Shown here piece after piece: positions 13,857 to 21,442 of a stretch of 21,781 nt of DNA. The position numbers were made by a program, and so were the translations under genes. Below the pieces are notes generated by a model. That model was not told where the DNA came from. It did no database searches and saw nothing but the letters and a program-made list of their open reading frames with translations. Source of the DNA: Cardiobacterium sp963553325 (GTDB lineage Bacteria; Pseudomonadota; Gammaproteobacteria; Cardiobacteriales; Cardiobacteriaceae). Positions within the stretch are counted from its first letter, which is position 1. Each line of letters starts with the position of its first letter. The stretch lies in the NCBI GenBank assembly GCA_963553325.1, contig CAUVOF010000026.1, positions 1-21,781 of the forward strand, in the 5' to 3' direction.

Positions 13857-13920
13857 GTAGGTCGGGCATTTATGCCCGACATTGCGAATGGGATTTGTCG
13901 GGCATAAATGCCCGACCTAC
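13857..13920. repeat. Perfect 24-bp inverted repeat with self-palindromic arms
   Basis: The arms 13857-13880 and 13897-13920 are exact reverse complements around a 16-base spacer. Each arm contains its own near-palindrome, TCGGGCATTTATGCCCGA, so several foldings compete. This 'GTAGGTCGGGCATAAATGCC' type repeat occurs between genes in many bacteria. Confidence 0.75.
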
Positions 13921-13932
13921 AAAGTTTCCCCA

Positions 13933-13953
13933 GAAAATGGCTTCGCCATTTTC
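13933..13953. repeat. Decayed hairpin cassette 4
   Basis: GAAAATGGC-TTC-GCCATTTTC repeats the inner stem of cassette 2 at 10718-10738, and the left flank GTTTCCCCA resembles GTTTCCCTA there. The outer right arm is lost. It ends 22 bases before the stop of the SPFH gene and could still act in 3' end formation. Confidence 0.5.
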
Positions 13954-13975
13954 CCTGTAATAAGCGAGCGCAACG

Positions 13976-14809
13976 TTACGCCCCGGTATTAACTACCGGC
14001 TGCGTGTTGCGTTCCGAGCAGAGGACGACCAGCAGGTTGCTGACCATCGCCGCTTTGCGTTCTTCGTCCAACTGCACCGTGCCGTTCTTTTGTAATTGTT
14101 CCAGCGCCATTTCCACCATGCCAACCGCGCCGGCGACGATGCGGCTGCGCGCGGCGATGATGGCGTTTGCCTGCTGGCGTTGCAGCATCGCTTGCGCAAT
14201 TTCCGGCGCGTAGGCGAGGTGGCTGATGCGCGCGTCAAGCACGGCGACACCTGCATTGGCGAGGCGTTCGGTCAGCTCGCTTTGCAGATGCGCCGAGATT
14301 TCCGTGGCGTGGCTGCGTAGCGATAGCTGTCCTTCTTCGTGCTGGTCATAGGGGTAGCTGGTCGCCATCGCGCGCAGCGCCGCTTCGGATTGGATATGCA
14401 CGAAACTTTCGTAGTCATCGACGTTATAGACCGCTTCCGAAGCGTCCGCCACCTGCCAGACGATGACCGCGGCGATTTCAATCGGTGAGCCGTCCAGCTC
14501 GTTTACCTTGAGGCGGCCGCTCTCAAAGTTGCGCACGCGCAGCGAGATTTTCTTTTTGCTGTAGAGCGGGTTGTTCCAGCGCAGGCCGTTGTCGCGCACG
14601 GTGCCGACGTATTTGCCGAAAAGGCTCAACACCGCCGCCTGGTTCGGCTCGACCATGTAACAGCCGCTGCCAACAAAGACGGCAAGCACCAGCAGCGGCG
14701 CGGCGATGACAATGCCTCTGGCAACGAGAAAACCGCCAACGATGATGACGGCGGCGAGGATGAGCAGCAGCGGGATGCCGGAGCGGGAAGCGAGGGGTCT
14801 TTCTTTCAT
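13976..14809 (-). CDS. SPFH/band 7 domain membrane protein
   Basis: This 277-residue protein has two hydrophobic segments near its N-terminus (about 13-31 and 33-52) followed by an SPFH/band 7 domain: 'MVEPNQAAVLSLFGKYVGTVRDNGLRWNNPLYSKKKISLRVRNFES', 'VIVWQVADASEAVYNVDDYESFV' and 'GVAVLDARISHLAYAPEIAQAMLQRQQANAIIAARSRIVAGAV'. Such proteins form large rings that organise membrane microdomains and modulate proteases. The helical tail ends 'LEQLQKNGTVQLDEERKAAMVSNLLVVLCSERN', which is common in stand-alone bacterial members. Its ATG overlaps the stop of the upstream esterase (ATGA), with AGGAA just before, so the two are co-translated. Confidence 0.88.
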   Translation of the reverse strand: MKERPLASRSGIPLLLILAAVIIVGGFLVARGIVIAAPLLVLAVFVGSGCYMVEPNQAAVLSLFGKYVGTVRDNGLRWNNPLYSKKKISLRVRNFESGRLKVNELDGSPIEIAAVIVWQVADASEAVYNVDDYESFVHIQSEAALRAMATSYPYDQHEEGQLSLRSHATEISAHLQSELTERLANAGVAVLDARISHLAYAPEIAQAMLQRQQANAIIAARSRIVAGAVGMVEMALEQLQKNGTVQLDEERKAAMVSNLLVVLCSERNTQPVVNTGA

Positions 14810-15657
14810 GGGAGATTCCTGGGAGGTTGTTGATGCGCAGGCCGCTGTAGCAATGCTTTCAGCACGGTGAAGGCGGCGCTGCCGTGGTTTTCACCCTCAA
14901 GCAGGGTGAAGTGGGTATCGCTTTGCCTGGCTTGCAGCGTTGTCGCAAGGGCGCGGGCGTTTTCTACCATCGCGCGGCGGCGACGTTTTTCATCACCGGC
15001 GGCAGCCTGTTCGCCGCTGCCCGCGCTGATGCGGATGGTCAGGCTGTCGGCGGGCGCGCGCAGGCGGCCGGCAAAGGCGTGAATGCGGCCGTCTTCCCAC
15101 CAGAGAGACGGGCTGGAGAGGTGATAGGTCTGCATACTGGCGCGGGTGTAGAGGTGGTAGAGGGCAAAGAGACCGCCGTAGGAATGGCCGAACAGGCTTT
15201 GTTGTTGGCGGTCAATGGCGATGCGGGTGGCGAGCAGCGGCGGCAGTTCTTCGTCGAGAAAGCGGGCGAAGGCCTCGGCGTCGCCACCCTTGCCGCCGTC
15301 TGCTGCTGCGGGCGGGGTGAAATCGCGCTCACGTTGGGCGAGGTCGAATAGTTGTCCGCCGGGGTAGCCGATGCCGACCAGGGCGAGCGCACGTTGTTCG
15401 CCGCTGCCGGGCGGATTGAGCAGGGTGCGGGCAAGCGGCAGGGCGTAGGGGAAATAGGCGTCGCCGTCGAGAAGGTAGAGCACCGGGTAGCCTGCCGGCG
15501 GCGCTTCGCCAATGGTGGCGGTTTGGATGCGGTAACTGTGGCCGGTGTGGGTGGAGGTGATGGTGGTTTCCTGTGCCTGCGGCAGTTGCGCGGCTTGCCA
15601 GTCAGCGGCGCAGGCGCTGCCGCCGAGCAGGGCAGCGAGGACGAGGTTTTTTTTCAT
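14806..15657 (-). CDS. Exported serine esterase of the IroE/siderophore-esterase type
   Basis: The 283-residue product has a signal peptide (residues 1-18, cleavage near ACAA-D) and an alpha/beta hydrolase of the esterase D/IroE type. Visible features are 'YPVLYLLDGDAYFPYA', the nucleophile elbow 'FGHSYGGLFALY' (Ser159), 'SSPSLWWEDG' (181-190), and the catalytic histidine in 'LEGENHGSA' (His258). IroE linearises enterobactin-type trilactone siderophores in the periplasm; other members act on short acyl esters. The FecB-like gene in the window makes an iron role attractive, but the two are 14 kb apart. Here the partner is an SPFH protein, overlapping by four bases. Confidence 0.82.
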   Translation of the reverse strand: MKKNLVLAALLGGSACAADWQAAQLPQAQETTITSTHTGHSYRIQTATIGEAPPAGYPVLYLLDGDAYFPYALPLARTLLNPPGSGEQRALALVGIGYPGGQLFDLAQRERDFTPPAAADGGKGGDAEAFARFLDEELPPLLATRIAIDRQQQSLFGHSYGGLFALYHLYTRASMQTYHLSSPSLWWEDGRIHAFAGRLRAPADSLTIRISAGSGEQAAAGDEKRRRRAMVENARALATTLQARQSDTHFTLLEGENHGSAAFTVLKALLQRPAHQQPPRNLP

Positions 15658-15780
15658 CGTGATTCCAGGTGTGGGCTTGTGTGGATTTTATCGCTTTCTT
15701 TCTCTCGCTTTTCTGCTTATATTTTATTTGCTGCGTTGCCGATTACGCGCCGCTTTTCTTGAGACACTTAGAATACGCGC

Positions 15781-16260
15781 ATGAATATTGCCACCTACTA
15801 CCCCCGCATAATTGCTTTAAGGAATATTCTCTTTAATGCCGCTTGTCTATTTGCGCCGATTTGGATTGTCTTTGTTTTATACCATATCGCCATTCTGCCA
15901 ATACCATTTTTAGCAGTGCGCATCATAGAAATTGCCTTAAAACTGCTGCTTGCTTATATCATGCTGCGTGTGATTCATGATTTATATGTCTGCGAGAATG
16001 GCTTTATTCAGGCGCTGATAGTGCTGATATCAGGTGCTGCCGCATTTTTCGCTTTTTTACTGCTCATTGCCGCTTATCTGTCTGGCGCGATTTGCTTGCT
16101 ATTTGCCGCGGGAACGTTTTTTCTTGCGCTGCGTGGCGCTTGTAGGCAGTGGGCAAAAATACCGGAATTTGTCAGGGTATTTGTTTTTGCCGCTGAAGTG
16201 GCGCTGTTTTTTTATCCGGAATATCTTTTTCTTTTTATGCGTGCATTTCATGCTATTTGA
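15781..16260 (+). CDS. Small multi-helix membrane protein, function unknown
   Basis: This 159-residue protein is almost entirely hydrophobic, with about four helices: 'LFNAACLFAPIWIVFVLYHIAILPIPFLAV', 'IALKLLLAYIMLRVI', 'ALIVLISGAAAFFAFLLLIAAYLSGAICLLFAAGTFFLAL' and 'VFVFAAEVALFFYPEYLFLFM'. I recognise no family. It is clearly more AT-rich than its neighbours. No Shine-Dalgarno sequence precedes the ATG, while TAGAAT at 15769-15774 ends six bases before it, which would fit a leaderless transcript. The stop lies 17 bases before the phosphatidyltransferase gene, so it probably belongs to that operon. In length it is too short for the CdsA-like YnbB that occupies the E. coli operon. Confidence 0.6.
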   Translation: MNIATYYPRIIALRNILFNAACLFAPIWIVFVLYHIAILPIPFLAVRIIEIALKLLLAYIMLRVIHDLYVCENGFIQALIVLISGAAAFFAFLLLIAAYLSGAICLLFAAGTFFLALRGACRQWAKIPEFVRVFVFAAEVALFFYPEYLFLFMRAFHAI

Positions 16261-16277
16261 TGATTTAGGAGTTATTG

Positions 16278-16883
16278 ATGAGCATCTATTCTCTCAAACC
16301 CAAATTCCAAAACCTGCTGCGGCCGCTGGTGCGCCGCCTTTATGCGCACGGTGTAACCGCCAATCAGGTAACGGTTTTCGCCTGCGCCGTTTCTATCCTC
16401 TTGGGCATTACCCTCACATTCTGCGCCGATAACGCGCCGCTTTTTATGCTGCTGCCGCTGTGGTTTTTCCTGCGCATGGCGCTGAACGCGATGGATGGCA
16501 TGCTTGCGCGCGAGTTCGGGCAGAAATCGGCGCTGGGCGGCTATCTCAATGAAATCACCGATGTGGTCGCCGATGCCGCGCTCTATGTGCCGTTTGCCCG
16601 CATCGCGCCGTTTGACGCGCTTTCGGTTGGCGTCTTTATTTACCTCGCCGCCTTGAGCGAACTCTGCGGCGTCCTCGGCGCAATACACGGCAACGGCCGC
16701 CGTTACGACGGCCCGCTCGGCAAAAGCGACCGCGCTTTCGCCATGGGCTGTTTTGCTTTTTACTACGCGCTGGCGGGCAGCCTGCCCGATTTTTTAAACA
16801 CAGTCCTCTGGCTGATGAATATTTCCCTCGTGCTGACCTGCATTCGGCGCGTCCGCAATGGCTTAACCAAGGAGCTACCATGA
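16278..16883 (+). CDS. ynbA: CDP-alcohol phosphatidyltransferase family protein (YnbA-like)
   Basis: Enzymes of this family join CDP-diacylglycerol (or another CDP-alcohol) to an alcohol in the inner membrane. The 201-residue product has several helices and the family signature in a variant form: N70-x2-D73-G74-x2-A77-R78-x8-G87-x3-N91-x3-D95. Two of the four usual aspartates are asparagine. As I remember it, E. coli YnbA has the same N/D/N/D pattern and shares 'MALNAxDGMLAR' and 'GKSDRA', so this looks like a subfamily trait. AGGAG precedes the ATG by six bases, which decides the start over the TTG at 16275. The stop overlaps the next gene (ATGA). The alcohol acceptor is unknown. Confidence 0.85.
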   Translation: MSIYSLKPKFQNLLRPLVRRLYAHGVTANQVTVFACAVSILLGITLTFCADNAPLFMLLPLWFFLRMALNAMDGMLAREFGQKSALGGYLNEITDVVADAALYVPFARIAPFDALSVGVFIYLAALSELCGVLGAIHGNGRRYDGPLGKSDRAFAMGCFAFYYALAGSLPDFLNTVLWLMNISLVLTCIRRVRNGLTKELP

Positions 16884-18622
16884 GCGAACAACAACTGACC
16901 TTCACCACCAGCGACGGCACCGAGCTGTTCTACCGCTACCGCCCGGCAAAAGACGGCAGCACGGACAAGGCCATCGTCCTCTTCCACCGCGGCCACGAAC
17001 ATTCCGGCCGCCTGATGTATCTCGCCGACGAACTCGGCCTTGACGACTTCGCCTTTTTCGCCTGGGACGCACGCGGCCACGGCAACAGCCCCGGCGCACG
17101 CGGCGACTCGCCCAGCATCAGCACCAGCGTTGCCGACATCCAGGACTTCATGCACCACATCGCGCACACCTACCACATCGCCCCGGAAAACACCGCGGTT
17201 ATCGCGCAAAGCGTCGGCGCGGTGCTGGTCGCCACCTGGTTGCACGACTACGCGCCACGTATTCGCTGCGCCGTGCTTGCCTCGCCCGCCTTCAGCGTCA
17301 AACTCTACGTGCCGTTTGCGCGTAGCGGCCTGAAACTGCTGCAAAAACTGCACGGCAACTTCTTCGTAAACAGCTACGTCAAAGCGCACTACCTCACCCA
17401 CGACACCGCGCGGCAAGAAGACTTCAAGCGCGACCCGCTCATCGTTCGCCCCATCTCGGTGCGCATCCTGCTCGGCCTCTACGACACCGCCGAACGCATC
17501 GTTGCCGACGCACAAGCCATCACCACCCCGCTTTTGCTACTCATCTCCGGCGACGACAAAGTCGTGCATCACCAGCCGCAGCACGACTTCTACAACCGCC
17601 TCGGCAGCCAGCACAAAGCGCGCCACATCCTGCCCGGCTTCTACCACGACACCCTCGGCGAAGCCGAACGCGAACGCGCCTTCGAGCCGCTGCGCGCCTT
17701 CATCCGCGACCGCTTCGCCGCGCCCTGGCAGGCGGTGGACGTAACCAACGCCCATCTCGCCAGCGCAAGCCGGGTTGAGGCCGACGAACTGGCAACACCC
17801 CTGCCGCGCCTCAGCCTGCGCGGCCTGTGGTGGGCGCTCTACCGCGCGGGCATGCGCCTCGGCGCGCGCTGGAGCGAAGGCTTGCGCATCGGCCGCGACA
17901 CCGGTTACGACAGCGGCAGCACGCTGGATTACGTTTACCAAAACGAGCCGCGCGGCAGCAATTTCATCGGCAAACTCTACGACCGCCACTACCTGAATGC
18001 CATCGGCTGGCGCGGCATCCGCCAGCGCAAAGTAAACATCGGCAAAGCCATCGCCCTTGCCAGCACGCTGCTACAAAAAGCGGGCAAACCGCTGCACGTG
18101 CTGGACATCGCCTCCGGCCACGGCCGCTACATCCTCGATGCCTTGAACGAACACGTCCGCCCGGACAGCATCCGCCTGCGCGACTACAGCCCGATAAACG
18201 TCGCCGCCGGGCGCGAACTCATCGCCGCGCGCGGCCTGCAAAATCTCGCCACCTTCGACGAAGTAAACGCCTTCGACCGTGCCAACTACCAAAACCTTGA
18301 GCCACGGCCAACGCTCGGCATCGTCTCCGGCCTGCACGAACTTTTCGCCGACAACGACCTCATCCAGCACTCGCTCGACGGCTTCGGCGACGCCATCGAG
18401 ACAGGCGGCTACCTCATCTACACCGGCCAGCCCTGGCACCCGCAGCTGGAAATGATTGCGCGCGCGCTCACCAGCCACAAAGCGGGCAGCCCGGATTGGG
18501 TCATGCGCCGCCGCAGTCAGCAGGAAATGGATCAATTGGTAGAAAAAGCGGGCTTTCGCAAAATCCACCAGTGGATAGACGAATACGGCATCTTCACCGT
18601 CAGCCTGGCGCGGAAAAAATAA
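16880..18622 (+). CDS. ynbC: Alpha/beta hydrolase-SAM methyltransferase fusion (YnbC-like)
   Basis: This 580-residue cytoplasmic protein has two enzymes in one chain. Residues about 10-272 are a monoacylglycerol-lipase-like alpha/beta hydrolase: 'VLFHRGHEHSGR', 'AWDARGHGNSPGARG', the nucleophile Ser111 in 'AQSVGA' (first Gly replaced by Ala), an Asp in 'SGDDKVV' (225-226) and His256 in 'FYHDTLGE'. Residues about 370-580 are a class I methyltransferase with the SAM loop 'VLDIASGHGR' (407-416) and 'ETGGYLIYTGQPWHP'. The fusion and length match E. coli YnbC (about 585 residues). It overlaps ynbA by four bases, so both act in one pathway. Substrates are unknown; lipid acyl hydrolysis and headgroup methylation are plausible. 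Confidence 0.85.
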   Translation: MSEQQLTFTTSDGTELFYRYRPAKDGSTDKAIVLFHRGHEHSGRLMYLADELGLDDFAFFAWDARGHGNSPGARGDSPSISTSVADIQDFMHHIAHTYHIAPENTAVIAQSVGAVLVATWLHDYAPRIRCAVLASPAFSVKLYVPFARSGLKLLQKLHGNFFVNSYVKAHYLTHDTARQEDFKRDPLIVRPISVRILLGLYDTAERIVADAQAITTPLLLLISGDDKVVHHQPQHDFYNRLGSQHKARHILPGFYHDTLGEAERERAFEPLRAFIRDRFAAPWQAVDVTNAHLASASRVEADELATPLPRLSLRGLWWALYRAGMRLGARWSEGLRIGRDTGYDSGSTLDYVYQNEPRGSNFIGKLYDRHYLNAIGWRGIRQRKVNIGKAIALASTLLQKAGKPLHVLDIASGHGRYILDALNEHVRPDSIRLRDYSPINVAAGRELIAARGLQNLATFDEVNAFDRANYQNLEPRPTLGIVSGLHELFADNDLIQHSLDGFGDAIETGGYLIYTGQPWHPQLEMIARALTSHKAGSPDWVMRRRSQQEMDQLVEKAGFRKIHQWIDEYGIFTVSLARKK

Positions 18623-18630
18623 CAGCGCCG

Positions 18631-18669
18631 CGTTTACATACACGAACCCCGCTATCGTGTATGTAAACG
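18631..18669. repeat. Dispersed palindrome copy R4, complete form
   Basis: The arms CGTTTACATACACG (18631-18644) and CGTGTATGTAAACG (18656-18669) are perfect 14-bp complements around the loop AACCCCGCTAT. It lies eight bases after the ynbC stop and 20 bases before the next start, so it would form a strong hairpin inside the operon mRNA. No T-run follows, so read-through is likely. Confidence 0.75.
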
Positions 18670-18689
18670 CCCAACCAAGAAACAGCCCC

Positions 18690-19706
18690 ATGACCCTCAC
18701 CTTCCCGCCTCGCCATCGCCATGCCCTGCTCGCCCTCGGCACAACCGCCCTCCTCGCCTACCTCCTTTGGTGCAGCATCACCGACCCCAACAGCAAAAAC
18801 GACTTCTTCTGCGCGCTGCTCCTCGCCTACAGCGGCTACACCGCCAGCCGCGAAGTGCGCTACCTCACCCGCCGCGAAACCCTTCGCCTCGACAGCCGTG
18901 GCCTGATCATCGACCACCACCGCTTCCCCGGCTGGCGCATACGACACCTGCCCTGGGCGGACGTTCTCGACCAGCACGCCGACGCTGACCACCTCACCCT
19001 CATCTGGCGCGACGGCGCACGCCTGCGCGAAACCCGCCTCAACCTGCGCCACACCCGCAACGCCGACTTCACCGCCACCCTCGCCCGCTACCTGCCGCGC
19101 CCCGTTCCCTGGCCGCCTGTCACCATTCCCCTCCAAGAACCGCATCACTGGCTCATCGGCGACCCCAGCATCCGCACCGCCCTGCACCAATACGCGCCCG
19201 AAGCCATCTACCAACCGCTCATCCTCGTTTGTCTGACCATCGCCACCCTGCTGCTTACCGGCCACTACCGCATCCTTGCTGCCTGCCTGATCCTGGCCCT
19301 TATCGCTTACGCCGCCTGGCGCAGCCATCGCCTGCCGCAGCGCTACCGCGCCGACCTGCCCCGCCCCTACATCCGCCTCGACGCCGACGGCGTGCATTAC
19401 TGGCACAGCCTGCCCGCAGCAGAAACCCACATCCCGTGGGCGGCGATTGCTGCCGTCAGCAGCGAACAAAAAACGTCCCAATGGCCGTCGATCAGCCACC
19501 TGCACCTCACCTGGCGGCCATACACCAACGCCGGTTACCTGCGCCACGACGTACTGCGTATTGCCCTGCCCGGCACCGCCTACCAAGACCGCGACGGCCG
19601 CGCGCACGCCTGCTGCGACGACATCGCCGCATACATCCGGCAAAACAGCCCCGCCCTCGGCCTGCATCCAGCCCTACCAACGTTGGAACGCCGCTACGAC
19701 CTCTAA
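18690..19706 (+). CDS. Membrane protein with two repeats of paired helices plus PH-like domain
   Basis: This is a 338-residue protein of unknown function. Each half begins with two hydrophobic helices (about 11-27 and 38-50; about 176-193 and 195-211) and continues with a beta-rich soluble part that resembles bacterial PH-like (bPH/YcxB-type) domains: 'LRLDSRGLIIDHHRFPGWRIRHLPWADV' in the first, 'IRLDADGVHYWHSLPAAETHIPWAAIAAV' in the second. The shared 'RLD..G......(H/P)W..I/V' pattern suggests internal duplication. I start at 18690, because the earlier in-frame ATG at 18657 lies in palindrome R4. The Shine-Dalgarno match is weak. It lies between ynbC and ynbD; such domains could bind lipid headgroups, which is inference. 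Confidence 0.7.
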   Translation: MTLTFPPRHRHALLALGTTALLAYLLWCSITDPNSKNDFFCALLLAYSGYTASREVRYLTRRETLRLDSRGLIIDHHRFPGWRIRHLPWADVLDQHADADHLTLIWRDGARLRETRLNLRHTRNADFTATLARYLPRPVPWPPVTIPLQEPHHWLIGDPSIRTALHQYAPEAIYQPLILVCLTIATLLLTGHYRILAACLILALIAYAAWRSHRLPQRYRADLPRPYIRLDADGVHYWHSLPAAETHIPWAAIAAVSSEQKTSQWPSISHLHLTWRPYTNAGYLRHDVLRIALPGTAYQDRDGRAHACCDDIAAYIRQNSPALGLHPALPTLERRYDL

Positions 19707-19716
19707 TCCACCCCCC

Positions 19717-21009
19717 ATGAACAAACCCGCCACCCCCGCCACCCTGCTCAAACTCGCCGCCGTTGCCGTCATCTTCTACGCGAGCTACGGCCTCACCAAC
19801 CACCTCACCGCGCAGCGCGCGCCCGTGCCGGAAATCATCTACGACTGGGAGCGCGCCATTCCCTTCCTGGCGTGGACGATAATTCCCTACTGGTCGCTCA
19901 ACCTGCTCTATGCCTTGGGCTTTTTCCTGGCGCACACCACCCGCGAACAGCACCGCTACATCGCACAACTGCTCGCCGCGCAAGCCATCGCCGTCTGCGG
20001 CTTCCTTCTCTTCCCACTGCAAATCAGCTGGGCAAAACCGGACGGCGACGGCCTCTTCTTCGCACTCTTCCGCTCGCTCGCCGCCTTCGACCAAGCCTAC
20101 AACGAAGCACCCTCGCTGCACATCATCCTCACCCTCATCGTCGGTCGCTACTACTGGCCGAAACTGCCGCGCGCGCTGCGCCTGCCGTGGCTGCTCTGGT
20201 GCCTGCTCATCGGCGGCTCCGTCCTCACCACCTGGCAGCACCACTTCATCGACATCCCGGCCGCGCTCGCCGCCGGCGGCCTCATCCTCTGGGCGTTGCC
20301 GTGGCAGGGGGTAAGCCCGCTGCGCGGCCGCATCACACCAACGCCGCGCAAACGCCTCGCCGCCGCGCTCTACCTGCTCGCCGCCATCCTTTGCGCCCTG
20401 CCCGCGCTGTGGGGCGGCGCCTGGCTGTGGTTGCTCTGCGCCAGCCTCGCCTGCCTGCTCGTCGCCGCAGCTTATGCCCGCCTCGGCGCAGCCGTTTGGC
20501 AGAAACAGGCAAACGGGCAAACAACCCTCGCCGCGCGTCTGCTTCTCTGGCCGCTGCACTTTGTCGCCGCGCTGAACCGTTACCTCTGGTTGCGCCACGG
20601 CCGCGACCACGACGCCATCACGCCGCGCCTCGCCCTCGGCAGCAACCGCGCCGCGCCGCAGTTTGCCGCGGTAGTCGATACCTGCGCCGAACTCGCCACG
20701 CCGCGACCGCCTGCGCACTACCGCAGCGTGCCGATGCTCGACATGGTCGCGCCGGAAGCCGCCGAACTGCGTCAAGCCGCCGCCGCGATTGACGAACTGC
20801 TGCGCGCGCAAAGCGAACCAGTGCTGGTTTGCTGCGCCCTCGGCTACGGCCGCAGCGTCGCCGCCGTCATCACCTGGCTGCTACAAAGCGGCAACTGCGC
20901 CGACATCGACAGCGCCCTCGCCCGCGTGCAACAGGCGCGACCGCTCGCCCGCCTGCCCGCGGAAACCCGCGCCGCCATCGCCCGCGCACTAACCGAGACA
21001 GCAGCATGA
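19717..21009 (+). CDS. ynbD: PAP2-like membrane phosphotransferase fused to dual-specificity phosphatase (YnbD-like)
   Basis: The 430-residue product (E. coli YnbD is also about 430) joins two phosphate-handling domains. Residues 1-200 are a multi-helix PAP2_3/inositol-phosphotransferase-like domain with 'APSLHIILTL' (His135) and 'TTWQHHFIDIPAAL' (His175/176, Asp179); the classical first motif KxxxxxxRP is not seen. More helices follow to about residue 290. Residues about 300-430 are a dual-specificity phosphatase with CX5R as C373-ALGYG-R379-S380 and a candidate acid Asp342. It begins ten bases after the previous stop without a Shine-Dalgarno sequence (CCACCCCCCATG), suggesting coupling, and overlaps the next gene by ATGA. 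It may dephosphorylate the YnbA product, as PTPMT1-type enzymes act on phosphatidylglycerophosphate. Confidence 0.85.
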   Translation: MNKPATPATLLKLAAVAVIFYASYGLTNHLTAQRAPVPEIIYDWERAIPFLAWTIIPYWSLNLLYALGFFLAHTTREQHRYIAQLLAAQAIAVCGFLLFPLQISWAKPDGDGLFFALFRSLAAFDQAYNEAPSLHIILTLIVGRYYWPKLPRALRLPWLLWCLLIGGSVLTTWQHHFIDIPAALAAGGLILWALPWQGVSPLRGRITPTPRKRLAAALYLLAAILCALPALWGGAWLWLLCASLACLLVAAAYARLGAAVWQKQANGQTTLAARLLLWPLHFVAALNRYLWLRHGRDHDAITPRLALGSNRAAPQFAAVVDTCAELATPRPPAHYRSVPMLDMVAPEAAELRQAAAAIDELLRAQSEPVLVCCALGYGRSVAAVITWLLQSGNCADIDSALARVQQARPLARLPAETRAAIARALTETAA

Positions 21010-21395
21010 ACCACGACACCGCCCTACTACACACCACCGCCAGCCTGCTACGCGCCAGCGGCAAACTGCTGCCGTTTCACCTGCTGCTCGTCGCGCTCGG
21101 CGCCTGGCGGGCATCCAGCGCGCTGACGCTGGGCGCATGGCTGCTCATCACTCTCGCCCTCACCTGGCTGCATTGGCGCATCGCTTTCGACGCCGCCATC
21201 TTCCGCCGCTGGCAGGACACCCCGGACAGCGCCGCTTTCGACCAGGCACTGCACACCCTCAAACTGCGCCGCCTGCCGCCATCGCCACCGACACTGGCGA
21301 GCCGCTGCCGTGGCGCAACGCGCCTCTGCACGCACCTGCTGGCGATGACGCTATTGCAGGGCGTTTTTACTGCGGTCATGTTGGTAGGGCATTGA
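21006..21395 (+). CDS. Small membrane protein of the ynb-like operon
   Basis: This 129-residue protein starts inside the ynbD stop (ATGA), which supports it as real and co-translated. Hydrophobic helices are visible at about 20-35 ('LLPFHLLLVALGAW'), 38-55 ('ALTLGAWLLITLALTWLHW') and at the C-terminus ('LLAMTLLQGVFTAVMLVG'). Between them lies a positively charged loop with 'RRWQDTPDSAAFDQALHTLKLRRLP'. I recognise no family. The overlap ties it to the phosphatase fusion upstream. Confidence 0.65.
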   Translation: MNHDTALLHTTASLLRASGKLLPFHLLLVALGAWRASSALTLGAWLLITLALTWLHWRIAFDAAIFRRWQDTPDSAAFDQALHTLKLRRLPPSPPTLASRCRGATRLCTHLLAMTLLQGVFTAVMLVGH

Positions 21396-21442
21396 AGCAC
21401 AGGGAAATTCATCCGCCCGCCAACTACAAACAGGAGAAACCA

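Larger units (their letters stand above)
13349..13975. other. Repeat-filled intergenic region between the NSS and SPFH genes
   Basis: No credible gene lies here. It holds an extended -10 for the NSS gene, palindrome R3 (13426-13456), a 214-base miniature element (13513-13726), a G-rich repeat with an inserted hairpin cassette (13737-13799), a 24-bp inverted repeat (13857-13920) and a decayed cassette (13933-13953). Confidence 0.75.

Noticed and set aside
13857..13920. CRISPR array or tRNA
   Set aside because: The two units are inverted, not direct, only two exist, and no cloverleaf can be drawn.
18600..19667. 355-codon minus-strand frame opposite the PH-like gene
   Set aside because: Gly/Val-rich shadow without start signal; the plus frame fits the operon direction and spacing.
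19507..20811. 434-codon minus-strand frame opposite ynbD
   Set aside because: It is low-complexity Gly/Glu/Arg sequence caused by high GC; the plus strand carries PAP2 and CX5R motifs.
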